Shown: in pieces, positions 1-11,759 of the stretch
How the letters are laid out: every line of letters begins with the position of its first letter
Numbering within the stretch: the stretch's first letter is position 1
Source: Nicotiana tabacum
Lineage: Eukaryota > Streptophyta > Magnoliopsida > Solanales > Solanaceae
NCBI RefSeq assembly: GCF_000715075.1
Contig: NC_134082.1
Location: forward strand, 102,774,399-102,838,398
Direction: 5' to 3'
Length of the DNA stretch: 64,000 nucleotides
Translations under genes and position numbers: made by a program
Notes under the pieces: generated by a model
Databases searched by the model: none
What the model saw: only the letters and a program-made list of their open reading frames with translations
What the model was told of the DNA's origin: nothing

Positions 1-319
1 GATTGCAAGGTAGCTGCCAGCGTCCGCAGGACCTTGTTACTCCTTTTATCATTTCTTATTTTGGACAGTGAGACAATTATATTTCTTAGTTCATAGTTTT
101 AGACGCTCATGATTTAGTGACACCCTGATGTTTGGGACTCGTTTTCATATTTTATATTATTATTTATATTTAGAGTTGGGTTAGTTTATCAGGAATTAAA
201 TTATTGAAAATATTTTATCAAATTCTTATAATCAAATAAGTAGTAATATTTTGGGAATAGGCTTGCCTTGTAACATGATAGGCGTCATCACGACCATGGT
301 TAGATTTTGGGTCGTGATA
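1..319 (+). mobile_element. 3' end of a chromovirus-type LTR (copy E), cut by the window edge
   Basis: The stretch ends at 319 with GGGTCGTGATA, a one-base variant of the GGGTCGTGACA terminus that closes the solo LTR at 33783-36529 and the Tekay 5' LTR at 21814 (minus strand). Shortly before the end there is GGCGTCATCACGACC, close to GGCGCCATCACGACC at 36493-36507. The first bases also match the last few hundred bases of the 33783-36529 LTR in layout (a 'GCGTCCGCAG' block, then a 'gacgctcatg' block, then the terminal block). Only the last part of the LTR is in the window, so solo LTR and full element cannot be told apart. It abuts minisatellite sequence at 320, so it inserted into that array. 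Confidence 0.7.
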
Positions 320-1093
320 CCCGAGGACCTTTTTATTTTCCGGCATAACCCGTGGACCTCCCCGGCATAAACCGAGGACCTTTTTCTTTTTCGGCCTAAC
401 CTGATGACTTTCCCAGCTTAAGCCGTGGACCTCCTCGGCATAACCCGAAGATATTTTCTTTTCTGGCATAACCTGATGACTTTCCCGGCATAACCCGAGG
501 ACATTTTTCTTTTCTGGCATAACCCGATGACTTTATCGGCATAACCCGTGGACTTCCCCGGCATAACCTGAGGACCTTTTTTGTTTTCAGCGTAACCCGA
601 TGACTTTTCTCGCATAACCCGAGGACCTTTTTCTTTTCTGGGATAACCCGATGACTTTCCCAGCATAACCCGTGGACCTCCCCGGCATAACCCGAGGACC
701 TTTTTCTTTTCCGGCATAACCCGATGACCTTTTTCTTTTCCGGTATAACCCGATGACTTTCCCGACATAACCCGTGGACCTCCCTAGCATAATCCATAGA
801 CCTTTTTCTTTTGCCGCATAATCCGATGACTTTCCCAACATAACCCGAGGACCTTTTTCTTTTCCGGCATAACCCGATGTTTTTCCAGCATAACCTATGG
901 ACCTCCCCGGCATAACCTGTGGACCTCCCTAGCATAACCCGATGACCTTTTTCTTTTCCTGCATAACCCATGGAACTCCCCAGCATAACCCGAGGACCTT
1001 TTTTCTTTTCCGGCATAACCCGATGACCTTCTCCAGCATAACCCGAGAACCTTTCCAGCATAACTCGGTCATTTTTCCATCATAACCTGGTAA
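320..1093. repeat. Composite minisatellite made of three related monomers
   Basis: About 32 tandem monomers all share the core (C)GGCATAACCCG but end in three ways. Type A ends GAGGACCTTTTTCTTTTC (about 28-30 bp), type B ends GATGACTTTCC (about 22 bp), and type C ends GTGGACCTCCC (about 22 bp). The order is mostly C-A-B with extra A-B pairs (C-A-B-A-B), so it looks like a higher-order repeat assembled from a shorter unit. The last units (1020-1093) are degenerate. The array lies upstream of the Ogre-like LTR and is interrupted on its left by the LTR ending at 319. Tandem repeats in the 3' untranslated region are known for Tat/Ogre-lineage elements. Confidence 0.92.
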
Positions 1094-4000
1094 TCATTCC
1101 AACTTGGGGCCTCTGATCCCCATTTGATTGCATTTTAGATATGGTGTCTCCACTCCTTAATCTCCTTTTCCAAGGATACACAATCCTGATCTTATTGCTT
1201 TCAATAAAGAGATAGTTTAGATTTGGTTACAATAACTCACGAAATTTTCCTAGTGCAAACTAGGGAAGAAAATTTCGTTCGTTTGTTTGCTTTGGTGCCT
1301 AAACAGGTTTTCATTGTGAGGCACAAGGTTTGAGATGACCAAAAGAAGAATTCTCGACCCAAATAAAAGAAAAGAAGAAACAAGAAAAAAAGTGAACTCT
1401 AAGTGTAGAAGCGAAGAAAAGATGCGGACTACTCAAGATATGATTGAAGTCACAAACTTCGCATGCCCCGCCTTGATCCAAGAAGCTGAAGAAGAATGAA
1501 CCAGCGGTTGCAACTAATGAGCATTAAGATTCAGATCAGAGTCTGCAGGAGAAACCATCCAAGACTCAAGATCAATCCTTACAAGGTTTATAGATATGAA
1601 TCTTGTAACTCGTAGTTGATAGGCTTAGCTAGTTTAGATTTTCATCTTTTATTTCGGTGTAATAAGGAGCTCAGCCAGCAGAAACATCAGCAACAGTAGT
1701 GAAATCACAGTTTTCCGGTAGTCCCAGCTACCAAAACTTCCAGAACTACACTGACCTGATTCCTTTATAGCCAAGGATATGTAGGGAACCTTCGAAGCAA
1801 GGTTCAGTTAGATTTTTTCAAAAGATGCTTCTCATGGAGTTTTAAACGGGCAAAAATCGCTCGTAATTGCTCATTTTATATTTGCCCGAAAACCCTTCGT
1901 GTTTCTGAGCAAAGATATGCAGCTTTGAGCATGTGATTTTTGCCTATATGAAATACTCCTATAAAATCCCAAGAAAATAGATTTTTTCTTAATTATTTGT
2001 CATTTTTAGGAATTTTTGTAGAATTCTATTAATTGTTTGCATTTCTGTGCATGTGTAATTTTATTAAAAATCATGAAAATTTTCACAAATACCATGCATT
2101 GCATTTAGGTTTATTTTTATATCTTTAGGATTAATTAATTAATTATTTGCTTTATTAAAACTGAAAATCACAAAAAATGGCCAACTTTTACATTTTTTTC
2201 CTTTTATTTTAGATTATTGATTTTTTCCACTTTTAGTTTAGGATTAAGTTATTTTTATAATTTTTGTAATTAGGTAATTAGTTTAACTTCAAATTTTTAA
2301 ATTAATTTAGGTTTTTAATTTTTGGATTTCTAATTAAAAGAAAAGAAAAGAAAAGAAAAAGGAATAAAAAGAGGGGTCCTTCAATTGGGTTGATTTTATA
2401 CCCAAACCAGCCCAAAAATCGCCCAAACCTAGGCCCAAAAATCCTTTCACTCGGTCCAACCCTTCACACCCCAAACGACCCCGTTTTGTAACACTTTGAT
2501 CACATCTGTTGGATCTTGGCAATCTAATGGCTCGGAACTGGTCTTTCATTTAATACATAACTGTCGAATCTATCTCCCCCCTATTCCAATCCATTTCATT
2601 TCACCTCTAACTCACACCTAAAGAAAACCCTAGCTGCCCCAGGTTCCCTCGTTGTCTCCGCCGCCAACAGCCACCGGAATTCGCCTCACGGCGGTTCCGT
2701 AGTTCCAAATGACCCCAAATCAACACCCCAGACTCCCCTTATCTCCTCTTTACAAATATCCAAACCACTCCCCTCGAATCACTCTCAAACGCCTCGAATC
2801 TCGAATCTAAGATTCAAACCAAAAACCCTAACTCCTCCAAATTACCCCAAATTCATACCAGATGATCCTTTCCTCCCCTTCTTCCCAAATATACTACCAG
2901 TTTCCCTCAAATCACCCTTTACACTGTCAATTTTCAAATCCGAGATTTCAAAAGAAAACTGAAAACCCCTGATCCGTTCCTAATCTGGTTTTAACGGTTT
3001 CGAAGGATCAATTTGAGCCAAAGTTTATGCCAATCAATTGTTCTTGACAAGAACAATCGATAAGCATTAGATTTGGTTGATTTCAAGACCCGCTGGATTC
3101 CGACCAAGTCAGCACTGACCGGCCAAGCTTCGTCAAATACCACCGTTCATTGATTTGCTCTGTTTGTTCAAGCTTTTCCGGCCAAAATCAGTTTGTTTCT
3201 GTTTCTTCTCTTTTTTTAGTTAATTTTAGGTGTCAATCTTGTTTGTTTTGATTGCATTTTCATTTAAATTTCAATAAAATAAGTTTACTTAGTTAATCAT
3301 TTTAATTAAATATAGTTCGATGCATTTAGGTTAATTAAATCAGGCTAGTTCAATATGATACAATAATTAAGGGTTTGCTTCTTTTCAATTGGTTTTACGT
3401 CTGATTTAGCCGCATGGTTTAGGTTCTCTTTTTCTTTCTTTAATTGCTAGTTTCATTACTTGTACGTAGGTTTAAGTTTTTTTAATTAGGTTTTAATAAT
3501 TTCTCTTTGAAACTCATGCTAGTATTAGGTTTGAATTTTTCTTCTGTGTTCGTTTCATTTATGATTCTGTTCATGTCAAATGAATTTAGGTTTAATTTAA
3601 AGGGTTGGTTGCTCAATAATCTGTTCTATTGATCTTTTCTTATATGTTAACTGTTATCTTGTGGTGTTGCTTCTGATTTGCTAACAAATAGGAACCTTAA
3701 GGACTTAACTGAACCAAAAAAGTTTAGATAAAGATGAAATAAACATAATTTAGAAGGGCAAATTGGGGTTTTACATTGAGGGAACATCAGAATGTTCTAA
3801 CAATATCACAACTGTCCTTATCCTTAGCATAAAATGCTAGAATTGGATAAGAAAATGGGCGGACAGCTGTATAGAAATGTTGTACTATTTTGTAGTATAA
3901 GGAATCAGGTTAGAATATTCCTTTCTTGGGATGCTTTTTGTGCACTCTATAAAAAGGGAAACATTCCCTCACTCTTAGATACATTTTTTGAGCATCATTT

Positions 4001-6422
4001 TCACTGCAAAAAACTCTCTCTTCCTTTCTGAAAAACCAGATTTCAGAAATTTTCGGAAAAACTTCAAAAAAAAAAACTTCTTCTCTTTGGTTTTCACAAG
4101 CTAGAAATAATGGTTTGAAGTTAAGAGGATCTTTCTTAGGTGTCTTGGTTGAGATTTTTGTTTTTCAAGCTGTGAGTTTTTTCTGTTTCTTTTAGCTGTG
4201 ATTCTGCTTGTTGAAACTATGGGTTTTTTCTTGCTGACTTCTGGTTGAAAATTTTCCAAGTAGCTGTTGTTTGATTGTTGTTGATCTATGCTCTGAAATG
4301 AGCCTTGGTTTTCTGACCGTTATTTGGTCATTTCTCTGTTGTATTTTCAGTTTCAAGGTATGTAACAATATTCATCTTGAATGGAATTAATTTTGAGTTC
4401 AAAATCTGTATTTGGAACTTGTTTTGGTTATCTGAACTTTGATGTTGGTTTTCAAGATCATGACTTTGTTGAATCTAGGTTTTATTAAACCATGTGATAA
4501 TATTAGCTTAAATGGCTGTTGAATTCAATCATGAAATCTGTGATATTGTGTTGTACATGTGTTAAAACTTGACAAGGTTGATTGCTGAATCAGTGTATAT
4601 ACCTATAAAACTATGCCCAAAATTCCTCTTTTATAGCAGCACAAAAAGAAAGTGAAGGTGACCCTTTAAATGGTCAGATTCATCCCTTAATAGTGCATAA
4701 TAGTATTGACTCCTTCAGTATATGTCTAAGTTATTTTCCATTCCCCTCTTTTCTTCTTTATTGAGATGAGAACTATGGAGTAAATCATGGTTTTGGATAT
4801 TTTTGCTTGTTTGTAGGGCTAACCTTAAGACATGGTTAGACTTATGGACGACATTATTTTTCTTTACTCATTTTGTATTAGGATTGACTTGATAACATTG
4901 TAGGTCCTTACATTTGAAGATGCTTTGTGAATTTGACCCTGTCACATGGTCAAACTCATGAGAATCTTGGATCATTTAAAGCTGGAGCAGTAGTAGTTTA
5001 GGAAACTCCTCTTTTTATTTGGTTGTAATTTAGTTTAAGGCATTAATGTAGTTTATATTTTGTACCCTATTTAATTTTGGGATTTGTAATCAATTGAACT
5101 GGACTTTATAAATTTATAGACTAGTTAACGTAGCTCCAGTAGTTTATTTAGCTAAGTTCTAAATGTAGATTAGTACGCTATGTTTAAAAAGGTAACATTT
5201 GGCTGCTGAGTTTTGTTTAGTTGTTTGTTATTGATTCCAGCAATTTGAAAGGGACTGTTCATCTATATTTAAAAATGGTTTAAAAAATTTAAGCCTCAAA
5301 TTTGGTTTTGTTATTATTAAATACGTGATTAATAAGTTAAGACCTACCATGTTAGGCATCTTGTTTAAACTATGTAAATGTTAGTGTAAAAGATGTTTTG
5401 ATTTCGGTATGCCTTTAGTACTTGAAACTCGATCTTTGAAGCACATGGGCCTATTGATGGCCCAAATTGTAATTCTTAGTTAAAATCTAGACCTTTGTGA
5501 ATTCAGTTTCTCCTTTGGTCCTGCGCCTGGGTCCAATTTTGGAGCCCAATCGATGGCATTGCTATTTCTCCTTATGCCGACTTAATAACATACTGGGCCT
5601 GCTAATCGGACCAGGTCTTTTTCCAAAGTTATCATAGGCCTGTTCACATTTTCTTTGCCAATAATCATTGGTTTAAGTCCAAATTAGTTATAAATGAGAA
5701 TATACTAGGGCCTATTTAAGTAATCCTTTAAATAGTTTGAGGCGTGTCATTTTTCATTAAATAACCTATGGCCCTCATATGAATACTAACCTAGTATTAA
5801 AATAATCCTAAATAATTGTAGTTAGCTTTAGGCCCGATTTAGATTAGGTATTGTGATTATGTATACGTTCGCGTAACATAACTGCGAATTCATCTTTAAA
5901 AATAAACCGAGGTATGCGTTTGCGCAATTTCGACCAAACTTTTTTAAACAATTAATAAGGCGTGATTAATTGTGGACACATATGCATGACATGATTTTTG
6001 ACGCGCCAAATGAAATGAGTACATGTACGCGTGACTCAATTCTTTAATTACGAATAATCAAGCATTTAAAAGCGGTAAAAGGTAAAAATGTGTATAGGTC
6101 CTAAAAATTAGTTAAATAATTTAAGCATAGTAATAATCACTAAGCGACCGTGCTAGAACCATGGAACCCGGGAATGCCTAACACCTTCTCCCAGGTTAAC
6201 AGAATTCCTTACTTAGAATTTCTGGTTCGCAGACTTTTAAATAAAGTCAAAAACTTCCTCGATTTGGGATTCAAAAAATAAACCGGTGACTTGGGACACA
6301 AGTTAAATTATTCCAAGTGGCGACTCTGGAAAAATTAAATAAAATAATTTCATTTCGAATAATGTCACTTTAATTGAAAAAACTCCCATATACCCTCGGG
6401 TGGGTAAAAAGGAGGTGTGACA
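320..6422 (+). mobile_element. Ogre/Tat-like Gypsy element, 3' untranslated region and LTR
   Basis: No coding domain is present. The stretch runs from the minisatellite through a purine-rich region (1330-1500) and a long AT-rich region to an end at 6422 with GGAGGTGTGACA. It is followed by sequence that continues the Athila element on the other strand. A very long LTR ending in GTGTGACA, preceded by tandem-repeat 3'-UTR, is what I know of Solanaceae Ogre-type elements. The assignment is recognition, not alignment. The LTR start is not determined (somewhere between about 1100 and 2000). Orientation is plus because the terminus reads as an LTR 3' end. A TGGCGACTCTGG motif at 6318-6329 resembles the tRNA-Arg primer-binding site that normally follows such LTRs. 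Confidence 0.6.
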
Positions 6423-7365
6423 ATGGTTATCAAATGAGAAAGGCTAGAGGCTCGGAGGGGGTTGACTAAGGATAATGGCATTGGTTGGCCATAAAAAGCT
6501 CAAACGAGCCAAAGAAAGCCTACAATCATTTCTCAAACCAAGTAAAACTTATGAATTCACCATGAAGCACATTCGGGGCAAGTTCTAGACCATTCGCATG
6601 GATACTTGGACTAGCAACAAATCATCTCATGCAACTAGACCGTAAAAGAGGATAGAATCGAGAGCCTACAAAAACCACACTCAAGTTTAAAGATCACTAT
6701 GGTCCAATAAACCATTAGATGATTATCAAAGCCAACTCAAGAGTCTCAAATTCACTAACTAGAGCTATTTTCTTTCAAAAACCTTGTTTCAAACTATAAG
6801 CATGCAGTTAAGTGTTTTGGTGCCAAATGAAGCATGAATAACTCTATTTTGAGAATGACTTGATTAGGTCTTTTATTCATTACTACTACTATTATTCTTA
6901 TTACCTAAACATAAAAACGGATTCATTCTCTTAAAAAGGTTGTCACACCATCCATTGTTGGGATGAGTCACTCGGTTCATACAAAAACTACCTTTGGAAA
7001 GAACCGTGACGTTAAAAAAACCAAAGGCTTATTATCTAAAAGCAAAAAAGAAGCTACTAACAAAACAAGAACTAAAGTGAAAAAATAAATAAGATAATAA
7101 CAAAACAAGAACTAAAGTGAAAAAATAAAAAGCTAATGAACAATAACTACTAAAGATAGATAAACTACACATAAGAAAAGGAAGAGAATCATCCAATTAT
7201 TACAGTCCAAACGTATCAAAAATGTGTCAATGCATCCAATAAACTCCACCCCCTCCCCGAATAAAAGTAAGCATTATCTCTATTGTTTAACAAATAAAAG
7301 TGCAAAAAGAGAGGGTGAAGAAAACTCTCTAAGGATCCTTGGATATCCTAGTGTCCCCAGCAATA
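6423..7365 (-). other. Athila 3' internal tail without coding sequence
   Basis: No open frame of note is present. On the minus strand this is the stretch between ORF3 and the missing 3' LTR. It contains a direct tandem duplication: TAACAAAACAAGAACTAAAG occurs at about 7058 and again 40 bp later. A polypurine run GGGGAGGGGGTGGAG (minus strand, about 7246-7260) would fit a polypurine tract, but the LTR it should precede is not next to it. Confidence 0.45.
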
Positions 7366-9245
7366 TCATTTCATAGGGTTAGCCAACCGTATCTCATCAT
7401 CATCAAATCTAGGCATAGCGGGAGTGGTGAACATCGCACATACTGCCTCAACAGTGTCAACAGTAAGGTCTGGCTCCTCAGACTGGCCAGCTGGTGCAAC
7501 CGGTGTAGATAGTGATGATGGATATGGGATGGACTGGTCTAGGTCAAGTAGCATGTCAAAAGGTAGATCCCCAGCCATCACAAGTCTGGTCACCTCCTTC
7601 CGGAGCTTGTCAACTGATTTCTTGCTTGCCTAAGACTTCCTCATCTTCTTTTTACTTCTTTGCCCAAATCCTCAATAATCGACTCATGTTGTACCAGAGT
7701 GTCTATGATCATCTTCTGATTGTCCAGAATCTTCTTCAATTTCTCATCAAGATCAGAGGAGACTTGTGGTTCCTATGTAGATGATTGTGCTACAATAGTA
7801 CTAGATAAGCCAGAAAGCTTTGAAATAGTTGTCTGCATCCAATTGTTGAGGCTCGCCAATGTCTGTGAGACTCGGAGAGCAGATAATGGAGTTGTACGCA
7901 TGTGCACTAGCCTCAGAGATGGAGCAGGGGATGCCTTGGGGGTTGTGGTAGGAGTTGAGGATGATGGTGGAGGCATAGCAACAACACTGGAAGAGGGCTC
8001 AATAGAGGTTGATGGAAGGTCAGCTGTCTCAGTAACTACCACTGTCGGCTCATCAGACTGGCCTGTGGTGGCAGAAGGTTGGGCTCTCTTCTTTGGGATG
8101 GTCTCATCCATTAGTGAATATCAGTCAAATGGCTTCTTCGGCTTCACCTTGATGTCAAATAACCTCGGCTCTACCATTACATCAGTGAGGTACTTTGTGA
8201 TAGTGTTGGGATAAGGGTAGGCCGAGCTAGCTTGCTATGCTACCAATAAAATTTTGGCCGACTTCACAGAACTCACATTACTTGGGTACCCATCTATGAT
8301 GGAAGCCACAAAAATAGCCCAAGGAATAGGTATATGAGTCTCATTCTGGCATGGATCAAGCCTGCTGCAAACAATGGTCTTCCGCCCCTTTACCTCGAAG
8401 CTCAATATGTTCTACTGAATGGGGACCCCAACAGTAATCCATGGTGGTGGTGGCCCTGGTGGTTCTAAGAGTTTCAGCCAGCCAAGGTCAGACTTCTTCC
8501 TTCATTGCACATTTCTCCAGATACTCATTTGGCTCCAAGTCCTCAAACCCCAAGTACGCGTTCAACATATGCTGATCATACCTTACCTTGAGGTTGCGTA
8601 CTTTTATCACCTTCATCCCCTTCTTGATGTGAAAAACATTAGCATAGAACTCTTGGATGAGGTACTCCTTGGCATCCTCAACTCTCTCAGTAAACTACAT
8701 CCAACACTTTCTCGCTCTGAACTACCTCAAGATCGTCGGGTTGTATTTATCCAAATCCTTCAATTGGAACTACCTCTCAACTGTCAAATATCTCACTATC
8801 CACCATATATGAAAATCAATGGAGGCAGCCAAGCTGACAAACCTATCCTCCCATATCTCTTTCTTCTTTGATCTCTCCATACCCGTGGATGTACCATCTC
8901 TCCCTCTACCTTCATCGGGGATCTCTTGTAAAGTCTGTGCCTCTGTGGCTGGTGTAGCTGCTGGCTTAGAGATGAAGAGGGCTCATCCCTAAGCTGGTAT
9001 CTCCTATGTGGCCAAGACTGAGTGGTTGTCTGCTCATACTGAATAGACGTTGAGTTTCCCTATGAAATTTCCCTAGATGGGACATAGGAACTAGACTCGG
9101 AGAGGTATACACCTCTCCCTCTGCCTGCTGTGACTTTCTTTCTAATGGTTTTTGGATGGCCAAGGGGCAAGGTACCTCTACCTCGACCCCTAGAAGATTC
9201 ACCTCTTTCCTTTGTAGTGTCACCTCGGCCTTGCGATCGAACCAT
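7366..9245 (-). pseudogene. Athila accessory ORF3 relic ('putative plant transposon protein' type)
   Basis: The start is the ATG at 9245, followed by an Arg/Gly/Ser-rich N-terminus (RGRGDTTKERGESSRGRGRG) and the pattern KKVTAGRGRG. The frame breaks at about 9060. Downstream, fragments in shifting frames include a leucine-rich middle with YLGFEDLEPNEYLEK (about 8520-8565). A Pro/Ser/Thr-rich tail lies at 7773-8111, and an acidic C-terminus ending NPMK lies at 7366-7593. I recognise this as the ORF that follows pol in Solanaceae Athila-type elements, often labelled a putative plant transposon protein. Its function is unknown, and calling it env-like rests on position only. Several stops and frameshifts make it non-functional. 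A splice-acceptor-like GATACAG sits three bases before the ATG, so a 5'-UTR intron is possible. Confidence 0.65.
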
Positions 9246-10500
9246 TGTCTGTATCAAAGCAAAAAAGATTGTTAGTTGCAAGTCATTATTCAACATATTC
9301 AGGACTTATGTAGGTAAGGAAGGAACATGAGGAATCAGTGGGGTTATGATTAAAACATAGGTTTGCAGGTATTTGGTTCTGCGGTACGCATGTTTTTTAT
9401 GTGCGACCACAGAAAGGAACTGCGATACGCAAAATTTGGATGTGCGAATGCAGGAAGTGTGGTCGGCACAATTGCAAGTGCAACCACACTTCAGACTTTC
9501 AAAATTCAGAGGTTCAGGGGCCACTCTGAAGACAGTGCGATGGTCGTTTTGCTGTTGCAACAGAAATATGTGGTCCGCACATTTTAAACTGCGGCTATAA
9601 ATCCCTTGCTTCACTAAGTTGCCTAGATATCCTAATCTGCGGACCACACAAATTCAAGTGTGATCGCAGATTTCAAGCATTAAGTACAGTCACATTTTTT
9701 CTATTTAGATTTTTCAATTTCTTATGCAAAGAGACATGGCAACATGGTAAAAACATGAAATTTCACTAACCCAATCCCACTAGAGCATATATTATGATTA
9801 CCCAATTCAGATCTACCTCACATGGATGAACTCTAATAACAGATAGCCTGAAAAGAAACTAAACAAATTAAACTAACACAAAAATTTAACAGGAATTGAA
9901 GCATACCATATAGAATGAGTGAAATAGGTGAATAATCCCAGGTGGTTGTGTGTGAGGACAATGAAAATCTCTCAAGAAAATCAACAGAGCAACAATGTTT
10001 GTTAAGAGAGTGAAAAGTGTAAAATGACTTTCAAACTTCTATTTATACCAAGAATTTTTAAGAAGGCAAAGAGTCGAGTGCGGTCGCACAATGCCATGTG
10101 CGGTCCACACTCTGTCACCGGGAGCAATTGTCTCTGATCTCATTATGTCGTTTGCACAATTTTGGATGTGGTCGCAGACTTCACATGCGGCCACAGATCA
10201 ACCTCCGCACTGACAAGCTCAAACTTTAGAGAGTTAACTTTTTTACACTTTTTTATTATTTCAATTGTGCGGTCCACATGAGAAATGTGCGGGCGCGATT
10301 TCCTTTCTGTTGTGGCACACATAATTGTGCGGTCCGCACAAATAAAGTGTGGTCCCGTAGATTATTTGGACACCTAGCCATATTTTTGTCCACCTTTAAT
10401 GCAAGTCACACTCATCCCTGTAGCACATTTCAAATCAAGTTAGAACACAAAAAACACCTAACTACAAAATAAAAAGGAAAGAACATGGGTTACCTCCCAA
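9246..10500 (-). promoter_or_regulatory. Candidate internal promoter of Athila ORF3: palindromic GC-rich arrays plus TATA box
   Basis: This stretch between pol and ORF3 has no coding sequence. On the minus strand it shows, in order: a cluster of GTGCGGTCCGCAC-like units (about 10350-10076), a TATA box GGTATAAATAG (10049-10039), a pyrimidine-rich leader, a possible splice donor (about 9911), a second cluster of GCGGNCCGCA-like units (about 9680-9365), and then the ORF3 start at 9245. The same unit type and the same array-then-TATA order occur in this element's own 5' LTR (17620-17197). I infer a second promoter dedicated to ORF3. No expression evidence is available from sequence alone. Confidence 0.45.
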
Positions 10501-10541
10501 GAAGCGCCTGATTTAATGTTGCGGCATGACGCAAAATACCC

Positions 10542-11700
10542 TCAAGTTAAGTGAATGACCGCAACCACATGGCTATCTCCAACCTTGCCCAAGTAGTGCT
10601 TCAACCGGTGACCATTGACTCCGAATACTTTATTGTTTTTGTTCTTCAAGTCTAATGCACCAAAAGGTGTCACATCAACAATTTCAAATGGACCACTCCA
10701 CTTGGATTTTAGCTTCCCGAAAAACATTCTCAACCTTGAGTTAAACAACAATACAAGATTGCCCACCTTGAACTCTTTGTTCCAAATGTATTTGTCAAGA
10801 AGATATTTCATCTTTTCTTTGTACAAGGATGAACTCGCATAAGCATGTTACCGAAACTCATCCAATTCATTCAAATGTGCAACCCTCAAGTTAGCGGCTA
10901 CATCCCAATCAATATTCAACTTCTTTAGAGCCCACATTGCCTTATGCTCTAGTTCCACACTGTGCTCTAGTTCCACCAGAAGATGACAAGCATTTTCGAA
11001 CATCAAACAGTATAGAGACATTCCGATAGGTGTTTTGTAAGCCGTCCGATAATCCCATAATGCATCATCAAGCTTCTTGGACCAATCCGTCTGATTAACA
11101 TTCATCGTTTTAGACAAGATATTCTTTATCTCTCGGTTGAAGACTTCCACTTGCCCATTAGCTTGTGGGTGAGAGGGAGTCGTGACTTTGTGAGTAACAC
11201 CATACTTGCTAAGTAAAGTGTCAAAAGCTTTGTTACAAAAGTGTGGCCCCCCATCGCTTATGATTGCACATGGAGTACCAAACCTTGTGAAAATATTCTT
11301 CTTCAAGAAGGCAACTACATTTCTCGCCTCATTGTTGGGTAAAGCGACGACTTCAACTCATGTGGACACATAATCCACCGCGACCAAGATGTATGTGTTT
11401 CCATAAAAACTCACAAAAGGGACCATGAAGTCAATGCCCCAAATATCAAAAATATCAAACTCCAAGGTGGTTGTGCGAGGTATTTCATTTTCTTTGAGAT
11501 TCCACTGGTCCGTTGACATTCATCACATCTTGTCACCAACTCGCTAGCATCCTTGTAAAGAGTAGGCCAATAGAAACCACAACTAAGCACTTTGGCCGAC
11601 GTTCTTGCTTCACCATGATGACCATCATATGGCAAAGAATAAAAAGCCCCAATAATATCACCTTGCTCTTCGTCCGATACACACCTCATAATCACCCCAT
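10542..11700 (-). pseudogene. Athila integrase domain (broken)
   Basis: Three open pieces (11411-11695, 10848-11306, 10542-10826) together cover zinc finger, catalytic core and C-terminal domain. The zinc finger keeps its second His (DGHHGE) and CDEC. The position where Athila relatives normally have the first His reads FYSLP, so that ligand appears to be Tyr. The core shows the second Asp in ISDGGPHF and the Glu in [11 protein letters not shown]. An 18-bp in-frame tandem duplication (10945-10980) duplicates VELEH. The C-terminal piece has NKVFGVNGHRLKHYLG, typical of Athila integrase tails. Just downstream, a GASWEVT-type end (rc of about 10487-10508) is where these polyproteins usually finish. 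The frames are interrupted, so this copy is dead. Confidence 0.85.
10945..10980. repeat. 18-bp tandem duplication in Athila integrase
   Basis: TGCTCTAGTTCCAC occurs at 10945-10958 and at 10963-10976, period 18. It duplicates VELEH(S) in frame on the minus strand. The period is the same as the duplication at 12729. Confidence 0.88.
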
Positions 11701-11759
11701 CCGTACAAATCTAGTAAAGGTATGGTTCATCCCAATAATAATATTGACAATCCCTTTTG

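Noticed and set aside
218..1061. Three overlapping minus-strand open frames with repetitive peptides (SSGYAGKVIGLC-type)
   Set aside because: They are the minisatellite read in three frames. Array units have no stops in these frames, all three frames stay open equally, and there is no start context or domain.
7720..8214. Plus-strand open frame of 164 codons
   Set aside because: It is the complement of the Pro/Ser/Thr-rich part of the Athila ORF3 relic on the minus strand, with no domain of its own.
9365..10350. A CRISPR-like or satellite array because of repeated GCGGTCCGCAC units
   Set aside because: Spacing is irregular, units vary, and the genome is a plant nuclear genome. The arrays sit in promoter position instead.
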